The notes under the pieces were generated by a model. It was given only the letters and a program-made list of their open reading frames with translations, made no database searches and was not told where the DNA came from. A stretch of 51,390 nucleotides of DNA. It comes from Clostridia bacterium. GTDB taxonomy: Bacteria > Bacillota > Clostridia > Oscillospirales > CAG-272. The DNA is taken from NCBI GenBank assembly GCA_017504205.1, contig JAFVRO010000018.1, forward strand, positions 1-51,390, given 5' to 3'. Both the position numbers and the translations under genes were made by a program. The stretch's first letter is position 1. Each line of letters starts with the position of its first letter. Below, piece after piece: positions 36,148 to 46,256 of this stretch.

Positions 36148-36495
36148 ATGGAGGAAAAACAACTGGCAAAAGCGCATCTCAGATACGCAAGAATTTCCCC
36201 GAGAAAAGTTAAGATAGTACTTGACCTTATAAGAGGCAAGAACGCCGGCGAGGCTCTTGGTATTCTTAAGAATACACGCAAAGCAGCGTCCGAGCTTCTC
36301 GTCAAACTTTTGGGAAGTGCAATAGCTAACGCTGAAGTAAACAACAAAATGGATACTTCAAAGCTTTATGTAAAAGAATGTTTTGTTTGCCCCGGCCCAA
36401 CTCTGAAGAGAATTATGCCTAGAGCAAAGGGCAGTGCAGACAGAATCCTGAAAAGAACCAGCCACATCACCGTTGTGTTGGCTGAAAGAGACTAA
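36148..36495 (+). CDS. rplV: 50S ribosomal protein L22
   Basis: L22 (115 residues) extends a beta-hairpin into the exit tunnel, the region altered in macrolide resistance in other bacteria. The sequence follows the family pattern [23 protein letters not shown] and ends with the hairpin [23 protein letters not shown], without obvious insertions. GGGAGG stands 14 bases upstream of the ATG and GGAGG overlaps codons 1-2; no better start is visible. Confidence 0.95.
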   Translation: MEEKQLAKAHLRYARISPRKVKIVLDLIRGKNAGEALGILKNTRKAASELLVKLLGSAIANAEVNNKMDTSKLYVKECFVCPGPTLKRIMPRAKGSADRILKRTSHITVVLAERD

Positions 36496-36515
36496 GTAGG
36501 AGGTATAAGAGCTCA

Positions 36516-37316
36516 ATGGGTCAGAAAGTTAATCCACATGGCTTGCGCGTAGGCGTAATCAAAAATTGGGATTCAAGATGGTTCGTAAAAGACAAAGACT
36601 TTGGTGACACTCTTGTATCCGACTATAACATCAGAAAGTTCCTTAAGAAGTCACTTCTCGAGGCTGGTATCTCTAAGATCGAGATCGAGCGTGACCCCTC
36701 AAAGGTAAGAATTTTCATCCACTGCGCAAAACCCGGACTCGTAATCGGTCCTAAGGGCGCAAACATCGAGAAGATCAAGGCAGCACTCGAGAAGATGGTT
36801 GATAAGACCGTTATCGTCAACGTTGACGAAGTAAAGCAGCCTGACCTCGACGCTCAGCTCGTTGCAGAAAACATCGCAGCTCAGCTCGAGAAGAGAATCG
36901 GCTTCAGAACCGCAATGAAGAAGGCAATCAGAAACACCATGAGACTTGGCGCTAAGGGAATTAAGATCTCCTGCGGCGGTCGTCTTGGCGGAGCTGAGAT
37001 CGCAAGAAACGAGCACTACCACGAAGGTACTATCCCGCTTCAGACGATCAGAGCTGACATCGACTACGGCTTCTGGGAAGCAAACACCACCTACGGAAAG
37101 ATCGGTATCAAGGTATGGATATACAAGGGCGAGATCCTTTCCGAAGTAAACAGAACGGCTGCAGCTCCTCGTGAAAACAACAGAGGACGCAGACCCGGTA
37201 ACAACGATCGCGGTGATCGCAGAAACAATGACCGTAGAGGCAACTTCGCAGGCCGCGGCGGTCGCAGAGGCGAGGGCGCACCGAGAGAAGGGGGCAGAAG
37301 AAATGTTAATGCCTAA
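36516..37316 (+). CDS. rpsC: 30S ribosomal protein S3 with Arg/Gly/Asn-rich tail
   Basis: S3 (266 residues) forms the mRNA entry site with S4 and S5. The start [22 protein letters not shown] and the KH domain GPKGANIEK (78-86) are typical. After about residue 212 a tail of roughly 54 residues, rich in Arg, Gly, Asn and Asp (repeated RGD, NDR and GGR clusters), makes it longer than the E. coli protein (233). Such tails occur in some Clostridia. AGGAGG is well placed. Its last 14 bases overlap rplP. Confidence 0.96.
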   Translation: MGQKVNPHGLRVGVIKNWDSRWFVKDKDFGDTLVSDYNIRKFLKKSLLEAGISKIEIERDPSKVRIFIHCAKPGLVIGPKGANIEKIKAALEKMVDKTVIVNVDEVKQPDLDAQLVAENIAAQLEKRIGFRTAMKKAIRNTMRLGAKGIKISCGGRLGGAEIARNEHYHEGTIPLQTIRADIDYGFWEANTTYGKIGIKVWIYKGEILSEVNRTAAAPRENNRGRRPGNNDRGDRRNNDRRGNFAGRGGRRGEGAPREGGRRNVNA

Positions 37317-37743
37317 AAGAGTAAAGTACCGTAGAGTACAGCGCGGAAGACTGACCGGTAAGGCGTCCCGCGGAAATACAATCACTAACGGACAGTACGG
37401 TCTCGTTGCTCTTGAGCCCGCTTGGATCACCAGCAACCAGATAGAAGCAGCCCGTATAGCAATGACTCGTTACATCCGCCGTGGCGGTCATGTTTGGATA
37501 AAGATATTCCCCGATAAGCCTATCACTGAAAAGCCTGCAGATACTCGAATGGGTTCCGGTAAGGGTTCACCTGAGTATTGGGTAGCAGTTGTTAAGCCCG
37601 GTAGAATAATGTTCGAAATGGACGGCGTTGCTGAGGACGTAGCAAGAGAGGCTATGCGTTTGGCATCTCACAAGCTTCCTATCAAGTGCAAGTTCGTAAC
37701 TAAAGAAGCTGCTGAGGCAGTAGAAGCAAATGAGGAGGTATAA
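37303..37743 (+). CDS. rplP: 50S ribosomal protein L16
   Basis: L16 (146 residues from ATG 37303) helps position the A-site tRNA. The family start [15 protein letters not shown] fixes the beginning near 37303 or the second ATG at 37309; GGGGG lies upstream within rpsC. Upstream in-frame codons translate the rpsC tail out of frame and are not part of the gene. The [27 protein letters not shown] stretch is typical. Confidence 0.95.
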   Translation: MLMPKRVKYRRVQRGRLTGKASRGNTITNGQYGLVALEPAWITSNQIEAARIAMTRYIRRGGHVWIKIFPDKPITEKPADTRMGSGKGSPEYWVAVVKPGRIMFEMDGVAEDVAREAMRLASHKLPIKCKFVTKEAAEAVEANEEV

Positions 37744-37746
37744 GCT

Positions 37747-37950
37747 GTGAAGGCAAGTGAACTCAGAAAATTGAACGCTAAAGAGTTGAATGCAAAACTG
37801 AAGGATCTCAAGCAGGAACTCTTTAACCTCCGCTTCCAGCATGCTATCAACCAGTTGGATAACCCGCACAAGATCACCGATGTTAAGCGTGACATCGCTC
37901 GCGTGCTCACCATCCTTCAGGAAAAAGCAGCTGAAGAAGCAAATGCATAA
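37747..37950 (+). CDS. rpmC: 50S ribosomal protein L29
   Basis: L29 (67 residues) lies at the tunnel exit beside L23. It starts at GTG 37747 behind GAGGAGG, giving MKASELRKLNAKELNAKLKD; the LFNLRFQHAINQLDNPHKI segment is the family core. It begins 3 bases after rplP. The last residues are Glu/Ala-rich. Confidence 0.95.
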   Translation: MKASELRKLNAKELNAKLKDLKQELFNLRFQHAINQLDNPHKITDVKRDIARVLTILQEKAAEEANA

Positions 37951-37978
37951 TGCTTATTGCATACGGAGGATATAAACA

Positions 37979-38239
37979 ATGGAACAAACAAGATCTCTTA
38001 GAAAAACACGCGTAGGCCGTGTTGTTAGCAATAAGATGGACAAAACCATCGTTGTTGCCATCGAGGACAACGTAAAGCATCCCGTATACGGTAAGATCAT
38101 CAAGAGAACTCTTAAAGTACACGCTCACGATGAAGCAAATACCTGTGACATCGGAGATATCGTTGAAATCATGGAAACCAGACCTCTCTCAAAGACGAAG
38201 AGATGGCGCCTCGTAGAGATAATCGAAAAGGTAAAATAA
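37979..38239 (+). CDS. rpsQ: 30S ribosomal protein S17
   Basis: S17 (86 residues) is a primary 16S rRNA binder with an OB fold. It contains [21 protein letters not shown] and the [19 protein letters not shown] pattern. GGAGG is placed before the ATG. A 64-base spacer with a GGTACG/CGTACC hairpin (38264-38281) separates it from rplN. Confidence 0.96.
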   Translation: MEQTRSLRKTRVGRVVSNKMDKTIVVAIEDNVKHPVYGKIIKRTLKVHAHDEANTCDIGDIVEIMETRPLSKTKRWRLVEIIEKVK

Positions 38240-38303
38240 TAATCCACCAAAAGATAAAAAGTAGGTACGTCGAAGCGTACCGAATACACAGGAGGAATAC
38301 AAA

Positions 38304-38672
38304 GTGATACAGCAACAGACACTGTTGAAGGTTGCCGATAACACAGGCGCAAAAGAGCTGATGTGCATCAGAGTACTTGGCGGTACAGGTCGCAGATATG
38401 CAAATATCGGTGATATAATTGTCGCATCCGTCAAGAAAGCAGCTCCCGGCGGCATTGTTAAAAAAGGTGACGTAGTTAAAGCGGTAGTCGTAAGAAGCAA
38501 GTTTGGTGTAAAGCGTGCCGACGGCAGCAAGATCAGATTTGACGAAAACTCCGCAGTTATCATCAAAGAAGATAACGACCCCAGAGGAACCCGTATTTTT
38601 GGCCCGGTAGCAAGAGAGCTCAGAGAGAGAAACTTCCTTAAGATCCTCTCACTCGCTCCTGAAGTACTTTAA
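38304..38672 (+). CDS. rplN: 50S ribosomal protein L14
   Basis: L14 (122 residues) forms an intersubunit bridge and is the docking site for RsfS, also encoded here. It starts at GTG 38304 behind GGAGG, giving [27 protein letters not shown], the family start. The [20 protein letters not shown] end is complete. It begins the spc part of the cluster. Confidence 0.97.
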   Translation: MIQQQTLLKVADNTGAKELMCIRVLGGTGRRYANIGDIIVASVKKAAPGGIVKKGDVVKAVVVRSKFGVKRADGSKIRFDENSAVIIKEDNDPRGTRIFGPVARELRERNFLKILSLAPEVL

Positions 38673-38687
38673 TCGGAGGTAGACGAA

Positions 38688-39020
38688 ATGGCAAAGCTTC
38701 ATGTTAAAACAGGCGATACCGTCGTAGTGCTCTCCGGCGCAAGCAAGGGCGTTAAAGGCGAGGTTATCGCAGTTTCCCCCGCTGAGGGAAAAGTAATGGT
38801 TAAGGGTGCCAATATCATCCATAAGCACGTTAAGCCCCGTAGACAGGGCGAGACCGGTAGCATCGTAGACACCGAAGGCGCTATCTACGCCTGCAAGGTT
38901 GCTCTCTACTGCCCCAAGTGTGACGCAGGTAGAAGATATAAGACCGAGATCAAGGTTGATGAGAAGACCGGCGCAAAAACAAAGATCCGCAAATGTGCAA
39001 AATGCGGACAGGAACTTTAA
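38688..39020 (+). CDS. rplX: 50S ribosomal protein L24
   Basis: L24 (110 residues) starts 23S rRNA folding. The KOW motif (about residues 5-35) is followed by [13 protein letters not shown]. Two C-x2-C pairs (YCPKC and KCAKC) near the end suggest a small zinc-binding tail, common in Firmicutes. GGAGG is 7-8 bases before the ATG. The stop overlaps nothing but is 14 bases before rplE. Confidence 0.95.
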   Translation: MAKLHVKTGDTVVVLSGASKGVKGEVIAVSPAEGKVMVKGANIIHKHVKPRRQGETGSIVDTEGAIYACKVALYCPKCDAGRRYKTEIKVDEKTGAKTKIRKCAKCGQEL

Positions 39021-39034
39021 TGGGAGGTACGGAT

Positions 39035-39577
39035 ATGTCAAGACTCAAGGTTTATTACAGTGAGACAGTCGTTCCTGCTCTCCAGAATAAGTTCAACTAC
39101 TCAAGTCCTATGCAGATTCCTAAGCTCGATAAGATAGTAATCAACGTAGGCGCAGGTGATGCAAAGGATAACGCTAAGGAAATCGAAGCAATCATCAACG
39201 ACATCACCCTCATCGCAGGTCAGAAGGCAGTTCCGACCTACGCAAAAAAATCCGTTGCTAACTTCAAACTCCGTGAGGGCATGAAGGTAGGCGTAAAGGT
39301 TACACTCCGCGGCGACAGAATGTATGAGTTCATCGACAGACTCTTCAACTTCTCTCTTCCTCGCGTTCGTGACTTCAAGGGTATCAACCCCAACGCATTC
39401 GACGGTAGAGGTAACTATGCACTCGGCTTGCGCGAGCAGCTCATCTTCCCCGAGATCGAATACGATAAGGTAGAAAAGATCCGCGGTATGGATATCTGCT
39501 TCGTAACCACAGCAACGACCGATGAAGAAGCAAGAGAACTGCTCAGACTTATGGGCGCTCCCTTCGCAAACGAATAA
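39035..39577 (+). CDS. rplE: 50S ribosomal protein L5
   Basis: L5 (180 residues) binds 5S rRNA and contacts the P-site tRNA. ATG 39035 is chosen because GGGAGG lies 8 bases upstream and the family start [16 protein letters not shown] follows; an upstream frame beginning at 38993 would overlap rplX and lacks a ribosome binding site. The segments [23 protein letters not shown] and [12 protein letters not shown] are typical. Confidence 0.95.
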   Translation: MSRLKVYYSETVVPALQNKFNYSSPMQIPKLDKIVINVGAGDAKDNAKEIEAIINDITLIAGQKAVPTYAKKSVANFKLREGMKVGVKVTLRGDRMYEFIDRLFNFSLPRVRDFKGINPNAFDGRGNYALGLREQLIFPEIEYDKVEKIRGMDICFVTTATTDEEARELLRLMGAPFANE

Positions 39578-39588
39578 GGAGGTACAAC

Positions 39589-39774
39589 ATGGCAAAGAAG
39601 GCTATGATTCTTAAGCAGCAGAAAACACAGAAGTACTCCACTAGAGAGTATAACAGATGCAAGATCTGCGGCCGTCCTCACGCGTATCTTCGTAAATTCG
39701 GTATTTGCCGTATTTGCTTCAGAAATCTCGCATACAAGGGTGAGATCCCCGGAGTAAAAAAAGCAAGCTGGTAA
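39589..39774 (+). CDS. rpsZ: 30S ribosomal protein S14, zinc-binding type
   Basis: This 61-residue short S14 carries the full zinc knuckle C24-x2-C27...C40-x2-C43 ([20 protein letters not shown]). It is the zinc-dependent form of the protein in the 30S head; a zinc-free paralogue, if any, is not in this window. AAGGAGG lies upstream of the ATG. A structured spacer of 176 bases follows. Confidence 0.96.
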   Translation: MAKKAMILKQQKTQKYSTREYNRCKICGRPHAYLRKFGICRICFRNLAYKGEIPGVKKASW

Positions 39775-39831
39775 TTTAGAAGACCTGAAGACCAATTTAA
39801 ACAAAACACAAACGAGAACCAATCTCCAACC

Positions 39832-39911
39832 TATCGGCAGGAAATCTTGATAAAGCAAATCAGCTTTATCAATGATTTTACCACCGATACGCCGCCGAAA
39901 AAACAATCGGC
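39832..39911 (+). promoter_or_regulatory. nested hairpins between rpsZ and rpsH
   Basis: TATCGG (39832-39837) pairs with CCGATA (39884-39889), enclosing TTGATAAAG (39847-39855) paired with CTTTATCAA (39864-39872). A second stem GCCGA/TCGGC follows (39894-39898 with 39907-39911). This is the longest spacer within the spc genes. It has no T-run, so it is not a terminator. An S8- or processing-related site is possible but unproven. Confidence 0.45.
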
Positions 39912-39950
39912 AGCAAGAACTATTTTACTTGCATAAGGAGGATAATTAAT

Positions 39951-40358
39951 ATGCAAATGTCAGACGTAATTGCTGATATGCTCACCAGAATCAGAAACGC
40001 TAGCAATGCAAAGCACGCAACTGTTGACGTACCGGCATCCAAAATGAAAGAAGCAATCGCAGAGATCCTTGTAAATGAAGGATACGTTAAGTCCTACCGT
40101 AAGATCGAGGACAGCAAGTACGGCAAGCAGGGCGTTATTCGCATCACCCTCAAGTATTTGCCCGGTAAGCAGAAGGTTATCCGCGGTATCCGCCGCGTAT
40201 CCAAGCCCGGTCTCAGAATCTACGCAGGCTATGAGGATATGCCCTCCGTTATGAACGGACTCGGCATCGCTATCGTATCAACGTCTAAGGGCGTTATCAC
40301 AGACAAGCAGGCTCGTCAGCTTAAGGTTGGCGGCGAAGTCCTTGCGTTTGTTTGGTAA
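39951..40358 (+). CDS. rpsH: 30S ribosomal protein S8
   Basis: S8 (135 residues) binds the central 16S rRNA domain and regulates the spc operon in E. coli. The start [17 protein letters not shown] and the end [31 protein letters not shown] are typical. AAGGAGG is well placed. The structured spacer upstream (39832-39911) lies in its leader. Confidence 0.97.
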   Translation: MQMSDVIADMLTRIRNASNAKHATVDVPASKMKEAIAEILVNEGYVKSYRKIEDSKYGKQGVIRITLKYLPGKQKVIRGIRRVSKPGLRIYAGYEDMPSVMNGLGIAIVSTSKGVITDKQARQLKVGGEVLAFVW

Positions 40359-40379
40359 TGAAAGTGGGAGGTACAGAAA

Positions 40380-40958
40380 ATGTCAAGAATTGGTAGAATG
40401 CCTGTAACTGTTCCCGCAGGAGTTACAGTAACAGTAGATGCAGGAAATGTAGTAACCGTAAAGGGCAAGAACGGTACACTTACCGAGAAGTTCCCTGAGA
40501 TTATTACCGTAAAGCAGGAAGGCGCAACCGTAGTTGTTGAGCGTCCTGATGATGAAAAAGAAACAAAAGCACTCCACGGTCTTTGCAGAGCCCTCCTCAA
40601 CAACATGGTTGTTGGTGTATCCGAAGGCTTCAGCAAGACTCTCGAGATCGTAGGCGTAGGTTATAAGGTAGTTAAGCAGGGCAAAGAACTCCAGCTTTAC
40701 CTCGGCCACTCCCTCATGCCTGAGAAACACCCCAGAGCAGGTCTCCCGCAGGCGAAATTCGTATTCGTCGAGCCCGAAGGAATTACCTTCGAAGTTCCCA
40801 ACTCCAACACCATCGTTGTAAAGGGAGCAAGCAAGCAGCAGGTTGGTCAGATCGCAGCAGAGATCAGATCCAAGAGACCCCCGGAACCCTACCTTGGTAA
40901 GGGTGTTAAGTATCAGGGCGAGGTTATTCGCCGTAAGGCCGGAAAAACCGGTAAATAA
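40380..40958 (+). CDS. rplF: 50S ribosomal protein L6
   Basis: L6 (192 residues) has two related domains near the sarcin-ricin loop. The start [17 protein letters not shown] and the conserved C-terminal [30 protein letters not shown] are present. It is somewhat longer than the usual 178-180 because of a loop around [22 protein letters not shown] precedes the ATG. Confidence 0.96.
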   Translation: MSRIGRMPVTVPAGVTVTVDAGNVVTVKGKNGTLTEKFPEIITVKQEGATVVVERPDDEKETKALHGLCRALLNNMVVGVSEGFSKTLEIVGVGYKVVKQGKELQLYLGHSLMPEKHPRAGLPQAKFVFVEPEGITFEVPNSNTIVVKGASKQQVGQIAAEIRSKRPPEPYLGKGVKYQGEVIRRKAGKTGK

Positions 40959-40976
40959 TTATAAGGAGTGTGTGAC

Positions 40977-41336
40977 ATGGTTTCAAAGAAGAATAGAAAC
41001 AAGGCCCGCATTAAGAGACACATCAGAGTCAGAAGTAAAATATCGGGCACTACCGCACGTCCTCGCCTGGCTGTTTATCGTTCCAACGCTAACATCAGCG
41101 CTCAGATCATCGACGATACAACCGGCGTAACACTCGTATCTGCAAGCACATACGGCAGCAGCTACGAAGGAAACGGCGGCAATAAGGTAGCAGCAAGAGC
41201 CGTCGGCAAGACCATTGCTGAAAAAGCTGTAGCACAGGGAATCACCGAAGTCGTATTCGACAGAGGCGGCTATCTCTATCACGGACGTGTATCGGAATTG
41301 GCAGAAGGCGCTCGCGAGGGCGGCCTGAAGTTCTAA
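40977..41336 (+). CDS. rplR: 50S ribosomal protein L18
   Basis: L18 (119 residues) binds 5S rRNA with L5. ATG 40977 is preferred to the in-frame GTG at 40968, because AAGGAG (40963-40968) is 8 bases upstream. [20 protein letters not shown] and the [25 protein letters not shown] end are family-typical. The stop lies inside a CTAAGTC-GTAA-GACTTAG hairpin. Confidence 0.95.
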   Translation: MVSKKNRNKARIKRHIRVRSKISGTTARPRLAVYRSNANISAQIIDDTTGVTLVSASTYGSSYEGNGGNKVAARAVGKTIAEKAVAQGITEVVFDRGGYLYHGRVSELAEGAREGGLKF

Positions 41337-41389
41337 GTCGTAAGACTTAGCCCGGTTTGTACACTGTTCAACAAATCATTTATTGAACA
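41333..41389 (+). promoter_or_regulatory. two hairpins between rplR and rpsE
   Basis: CTAAGTC (41333-41339) pairs with GACTTAG (41344-41350) over GTAA and covers the rplR stop codon. TGTTCAA (41365-41371) pairs with TTGAACA (41383-41389) just ahead of the rpsE ribosome binding site. Neither has a T-run. They could set translational coupling or mRNA stability. Confidence 0.4.
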
Positions 41390-41407
41390 TTATTTTGGAG
41401 GATAACA

Positions 41408-41911
41408 ATGGCAGAAAGAATTAATCCCAATGAGCTCGACCTCAGTGAACAGCTCGTTGCTCTGAACCGTGTATCCAAGACCGTAAAGGGTGGCCGTATT
41501 TCTCGCTTCGCCGCAATCATGGTTGTAGGCGACAGAAACGGACACGTTGGTGTAGGCCTTGGTAAAGCTGCTGAAGTTCCCGAAGCTATCCGCAAGGGAA
41601 TCGAAGACGCTAAAAAGAATATGATTACAGTTTCCCTCAAAGGAACTACAATACCTCACGAGGTTATCGGTGTGTTCGGCGCTGGTAAGGTGCTTCTTAA
41701 GCCCGCAGCTCCCGGTACCGGTATCATCGCAGGTAGTAAGGTTAGATTTGTACTCGAGCTCGCAGGAATTACAAACGTTCGTGCAAAGTGCTTGCGTTCA
41801 AATAACCCCACGAACGTTGTTAAGGCAACGATCGAAGGCCTTAGAATGCTCCGTAGCGCTGAGCAGATCGCCGCAACTCGCGGAATCAGCGTAGAGCAGG
41901 TTAAAGGCTGA
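41408..41911 (+). CDS. rpsE: 30S ribosomal protein S5
   Basis: S5 (167 residues) acts in decoding accuracy with S4. The double-stranded RNA-binding-like N-domain carries [34 protein letters not shown], and the C-domain [16 protein letters not shown] is intact. GGAGG stands before the ATG, next to the second hairpin of the spacer. Residues and length are ordinary. Confidence 0.97.
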   Translation: MAERINPNELDLSEQLVALNRVSKTVKGGRISRFAAIMVVGDRNGHVGVGLGKAAEVPEAIRKGIEDAKKNMITVSLKGTTIPHEVIGVFGAGKVLLKPAAPGTGIIAGSKVRFVLELAGITNVRAKCLRSNNPTNVVKATIEGLRMLRSAEQIAATRGISVEQVKG

Positions 41912-41925
41912 TAGGAGGTAGCAGG

Positions 41926-42108
41926 ATGATAAAGATTACACTTAAAAAGAGTCTTATAGGCGGCAAGCCCGCTCAGATCGCTACCGCAGCATCTCTCGGT
42001 CTCAAGAAGATTGGAGATAGCATCACTCTCAATCAGAATGATGCCGTTGCAGGCAAAATCAAAGTTTTGTCTCATCTCGTAACGGTAGAAACCGTTGAAA
42101 ATAACTAA
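41926..42108 (+). CDS. rpmD: 50S ribosomal protein L30
   Basis: L30 (60 residues) is a small 23S rRNA binder, present in the normal place between rpsE and rplO. The start [30 protein letters not shown] matches the family. AGGAGG precedes the ATG. Confidence 0.94.
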   Translation: MIKITLKKSLIGGKPAQIATAASLGLKKIGDSITLNQNDAVAGKIKVLSHLVTVETVENN

Positions 42109-42121
42109 GGAGGTAGGCAAG

Positions 42122-42571
42122 ATGCAATTACATGATCTTAAACCCGCAGTTGGTTCTTCAAAGGCTAACTGGCGCAAGGGTAGAGGCGCAGGCTCAGGTA
42201 ACGGTAAAACTGCCGGCAAGGGCCACAAAGGTCAGAACGCTCGCTCTGGCGGCGGTGTAAGACCCGGCTTCGAAGGTGGACAGATTCCGCTTTACAGAAA
42301 GCTCCCTAAGAGAGGCTTCTCAAACTGCCCCTTCAAGAAGGAATATGCTATCGTTAATGTTGAGGATCTCGAGATTTTCGAAAACGATACCGTTGTAACA
42401 GTTCAGCTCCTTCTCGACTCTAAAATCATCAGAAAAGAATTGGACGGTCTCAAAGTTCTCGGTAACGGTCAGCTTACCAAAAAACTTACTGTAAAAGCAA
42501 AAATCTTTTCAGCAACAGCAAAAGAAAAGATAGAAGCAGCAGGTGGAAAGACTGAGACTGAGGAGGTATAA
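42122..42571 (+). CDS. rplO: 50S ribosomal protein L15
   Basis: L15 (149 residues from ATG 42122, GGAGG upstream) is an organiser of 23S rRNA. The Gly/Arg-rich N-terminus [22 protein letters not shown] and [25 protein letters not shown] are typical, and the C-terminal globular domain ends in [11 protein letters not shown]. That C-domain is the part resembled by the membrane protein at 27464-28003. The stop is 2 bases before secY. Confidence 0.96.
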   Translation: MQLHDLKPAVGSSKANWRKGRGAGSGNGKTAGKGHKGQNARSGGGVRPGFEGGQIPLYRKLPKRGFSNCPFKKEYAIVNVEDLEIFENDTVVTVQLLLDSKIIRKELDGLKVLGNGQLTKKLTVKAKIFSATAKEKIEAAGGKTETEEV

Positions 42572-42573
42572 CG

Positions 42574-43944
42574 ATGTTTCAGACTCTGAAGAATGCTTGG
42601 AAAGTTAATGAACTTAAAAACAAACTTATCTTCGTGTTTTTTGCTATCATCATATACAGACTCGGTGCAAGCATTCCGGTTCCTTACGTGAGCCCAAATG
42701 CCCTTGCTTCCTTTAATGCTTCAACCGCAGGCTCTATATTCGCGTACATGAACCTGCTCTCCGGTCAGGCATTCGGTAACGCAACTCTGTTTGCTCTCTC
42801 CGTTTCGCCTTATATCACTGCTTCAATCGTTATGCAGCTTCTCGGAATCGCTTTCCCGAAGATTCAGGATCTCGCAAACAGCGGTCCTGAAGGAAAGAAG
42901 AAAATCGATTTCTGGACTCGCATAGTCACGATTGGTCTTGCATTGCTCACCGCTATCGGTTACACAATGCTCATTACAAGCAGCTCTTATTCAGGTATGA
43001 CTACGGTCGACAGAACAGGTGGCTTCTCCTGGACAGTATTCTTCCAGTGCACAGTTATGGTTCTTTCCTACTGCGCAGGTGCCGCAATCGTTATGTGGAT
43101 CGCTCAGCTTATCGACCAGTACGGTATCGGCAACGGTATCTCTATTATACTCTTCGCTAATATCGTAGCAGGCTTCAAAACCCTCGCATCAGCACTCTGG
43201 GGCATAATCACGGGTGATACCTTCGACCTTTGGCTCGGTATCCTCATCGCAGTCCTTTGCGTAGTGTTCGCAGCAGCAGTGCTCGTGTTCATCGTATGGT
43301 TCACGGACTCCGAAAGAAGAATCCCGATCCAGTACGCAAAACAAACAAAGGGACGCAGACAGTACGGCGGACAGAAATCCAACCTTCCCATTAAGTTGAA
43401 TATGTCCGGAGTTATGCCCATAATCTTTTCAAGCTCTATTGTCGCTCTTCCCGCTACGATCGCCGGCTTCTTCCCGAAGGTTAAATGGCTCACTTGGGTC
43501 AGTGAACACTTCAACTATTATAAGTGGCCCTACCTCGTAGTATTCCTCGTTCTCCTCGTTGCTTTCGCATACTTCTATATTACCATTACGTTCAATCCTG
43601 TAGACGTTGCAAACAACATCAGAATGAACGGCGGCTCCATCCCCGGTTACAGAGCCGGTGAGGAGACCTCTAACCAGATTAAAAAGATTCTCAATAGAAT
43701 TACTCTGATCGGTGCTATCTTCCTTTGCGTTATCGCAGGAGTTCCGATGCTCATCACTGTAATTTACGAGGCAGTTACCGGTGGCGGTCTTTCCGCAGGT
43801 ACTGCAGACGCAAACCTTGTAAGCTTTGCCCAGATCGCATTCGGCGGTTCATCCCTCCTCATCGTAGTAGGCGTTGCAATCGAAACCTTCCGCGAACTCG
43901 AAGCTCAGCTCACAATGCGTAACTACAAAGGCTTCCTTGATTAA
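42574..43944 (+). CDS. secY: protein translocase subunit SecY
   Basis: SecY (456 residues) is the channel of the Sec translocon, with ten membrane helices. It begins MFQTLKNAWKVNELKNKLIFVF. The plug and second-helix region contains SPYITASIVMQLL, the C4 loop ERRIPIQYAKQTKGRRQYGGQ is the ribosome/SecA contact, and the end is LTMRNYKGFLD. GGAGG lies inside the rplO end, which suggests coupling. It is a partner of FtsY at 20844-21752. Confidence 0.97.
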   Translation: MFQTLKNAWKVNELKNKLIFVFFAIIIYRLGASIPVPYVSPNALASFNASTAGSIFAYMNLLSGQAFGNATLFALSVSPYITASIVMQLLGIAFPKIQDLANSGPEGKKKIDFWTRIVTIGLALLTAIGYTMLITSSSYSGMTTVDRTGGFSWTVFFQCTVMVLSYCAGAAIVMWIAQLIDQYGIGNGISIILFANIVAGFKTLASALWGIITGDTFDLWLGILIAVLCVVFAAAVLVFIVWFTDSERRIPIQYAKQTKGRRQYGGQKSNLPIKLNMSGVMPIIFSSSIVALPATIAGFFPKVKWLTWVSEHFNYYKWPYLVVFLVLLVAFAYFYITITFNPVDVANNIRMNGGSIPGYRAGEETSNQIKKILNRITLIGAIFLCVIAGVPMLITVIYEAVTGGGLSAGTADANLVSFAQIAFGGSSLLIVVGVAIETFRELEAQLTMRNYKGFLD

Positions 43945-43966
43945 TCTATAAACCCTTAAGATTTAG

Positions 43967-44636
<670 letters not shown>

Positions 44637-44664
44637 TTGAATAGGTAAGGTCTGAATTAAAACT

Positions 44665-45426
44665 ATGATACGCATTAAAAATTCAGTAGAAATTGCAAAA
44701 ATGAAAACCGCAGGTCGTATTACGGGTGAAGCTCTGCTTCTTGCCCGTGATATGGTCCGCGAGGGAGTCAGTACCTTTGAGATAGATAAATGCATCCGAG
44801 CATATATCGAAAAGTGTGGCGCAAGGCCCTCATTTCTCGGTTACGGCGGCTTCCCCGGAAGCGCTTGCATAAGCATAAACGACGAGGTCATACATGGCAT
44901 CCCTTCCAAGAAGAGAATACTTAAGGAAGGCGATATAGTAAAGATCGACGTCGGCGCGTGCTGGCAAGGCTACCACGGCGACAGCGCAAGAACTATTCCC
45001 GTTGGAAATGTCAGCAAAGAGGCTCAGCTCCTTATGGACGCTACAAGACAAAGCTTCTTTGAAGGCATAGCGGCTGTAAAAACGGGCGCAAGACTTGGCG
45101 ATGTCGGATACGCAATAGAGTCGTACGTCAAACAGTTCGGCCTCAGCGTAGTCCGCAAATACGTCGGACACGGAATCGGACGCGAAGTCCATGAGGATCC
45201 TAACGTTCCAAATTTCGGAACCCCGGGGCACGGAATAAGACTGTGTAAAGGTATGGCACTTGCAATTGAACCGATGGTAAATATCGGTACGGGAGCTGTT
45301 GTCGAAATGGACGACGGCTGGACGGTGAAAACCGCAGACGGACAGCTCTCCGCTCATTACGAAAATACTATACTGATAACAGACGATGATGTGATCGTAT
45401 TAACAGAAGTAGAGAAGGGATTTTAA
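44665..45426 (+). CDS. map: methionine aminopeptidase, type I
   Basis: Map (253 residues) removes the initiator methionine. Metal ligands of the pita-bread fold are seen in order: the two aspartates in KIDVGACWQGYHGDSART (about 93-105), His in GHGIGREVHE (about 168-177), and two glutamates in AIEPMVNIG (about 201) and HYENTILI (about 233). It is of the short bacterial type without an N-terminal zinc domain. The ribosome binding site is weak, AGGTAAGG about 14 bases upstream. Its place after adk is standard. Confidence 0.95.
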   Translation: MIRIKNSVEIAKMKTAGRITGEALLLARDMVREGVSTFEIDKCIRAYIEKCGARPSFLGYGGFPGSACISINDEVIHGIPSKKRILKEGDIVKIDVGACWQGYHGDSARTIPVGNVSKEAQLLMDATRQSFFEGIAAVKTGARLGDVGYAIESYVKQFGLSVVRKYVGHGIGREVHEDPNVPNFGTPGHGIRLCKGMALAIEPMVNIGTGAVVEMDDGWTVKTADGQLSAHYENTILITDDDVIVLTEVEKGF

Positions 45427-45462
45427 ACCCTTCAAAGCAAAATCTAATCAGGAGGAGTCACT

Positions 45463-45681
45463 ATGCCAAAGGATGACGTTGTAGAATTTGAAGGTGTGGT
45501 TCTGGAAGCTCTCCCGAACGCTACCTTTAAGGTTAAGCTTCCCAATGAGCATATCGTAACCGCGTATATCTCAGGAAAGCTGAAAATGAATTTTATAAAA
45601 ATCTTACCGGGCGATAAGGTAACGATCGAAGTCTCGATCTATGACCTGACAAAGGGTCGTATAACCTGGCGCGCGAAATAA
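45463..45681 (+). CDS. infA: translation initiation factor IF-1
   Basis: IF-1 (72 residues) is a single OB-fold protein that blocks the A site during initiation. The sequence [22 protein letters not shown] and GRITWRAK follow the family; many members read GRITYRxK. AGGAGG is placed before the ATG. No KOW-type gene stands between map and infA, unlike some Firmicutes. Confidence 0.96.
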   Translation: MPKDDVVEFEGVVLEALPNATFKVKLPNEHIVTAYISGKLKMNFIKILPGDKVTIEVSIYDLTKGRITWRAK

Positions 45682-45711
45682 ATCTAATTGAGAAAGGTAT
45701 GGTATAATACA

Positions 45712-45825
45712 ATGAAGGTTAAACCATCCGTTAAGAAGATCTGCGAAAAGTGCAAGATTATCAAGAGAAAAGGCCGCGTAATGGTCATCTGTGAAAATCC
45801 TAAGCACAAGCAGAGACAGGGTTAA
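45712..45825 (+). CDS. rpmJ: 50S ribosomal protein L36
   Basis: This 37-codon gene encodes [15 protein letters not shown]..., with C11, C14, C27 and H33 making the zinc site, so it is the zinc-binding form. AGAAAGG lies about 14 bases upstream and a TATAAT-like box overlaps the leader, without a fitting -35. The position between infA and rpsM is standard. Confidence 0.97.
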   Translation: MKVKPSVKKICEKCKIIKRKGRVMVICENPKHKQRQG

Positions 45826-45871
45826 TCAATTACAAAACAAAAAACCAGAAATTAAGAGGTGAAAAAACAGA

Positions 45872-46240
45872 ATGGCTCGTATAGCAGGTGTTGATATTCC
45901 TAACAACAAGCGCATCGAAATCGCACTTACCTACATTTACGGTATAGGACGCACAAGCGCTAACAAAATTCTTGCCGCAACAGGTATCGATCCCGATACA
46001 CGCGCTAAGGATCTGACCGAAGAACAAATCGCAAACCTCCGTGATGTCATTGAGAACCAGTACGTAGTAGAAGGTGACCGCCGCAGAGAAGTCGCCCTCA
46101 ATATCAAGAGATTGGTTGAGATTAACTGCTACCGTGGAATCAGACACAGAAAGGGCTTGCCCGTAAGAGGTCAGAGAACCCAGACAAACGCCAGAACACG
46201 CAAGGGTCCTGTAAAGACAATTGCAAACAAGAAGAAATAA
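45872..46240 (+). CDS. rpsM: 30S ribosomal protein S13
   Basis: S13 (122 residues) forms 30S head bridges to the 50S subunit. It begins [26 protein letters not shown] with the helix-two-turn-helix core, and ends [30 protein letters not shown] lies upstream of the ATG. It opens the alpha part of the cluster. Confidence 0.97.
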   Translation: MARIAGVDIPNNKRIEIALTYIYGIGRTSANKILAATGIDPDTRAKDLTEEQIANLRDVIENQYVVEGDRRREVALNIKRLVEINCYRGIRHRKGLPVRGQRTQTNARTRKGPVKTIANKKK

Positions 46241-46256
46241 AGGAGTGGCATAGAAA

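Noticed and set aside
36699..37436. 245-codon minus-strand frame opposite rpsC/rplP
   Set aside because: It spans two r-protein genes antisense with no start signals; its openness follows from the GC-biased codons of those genes.
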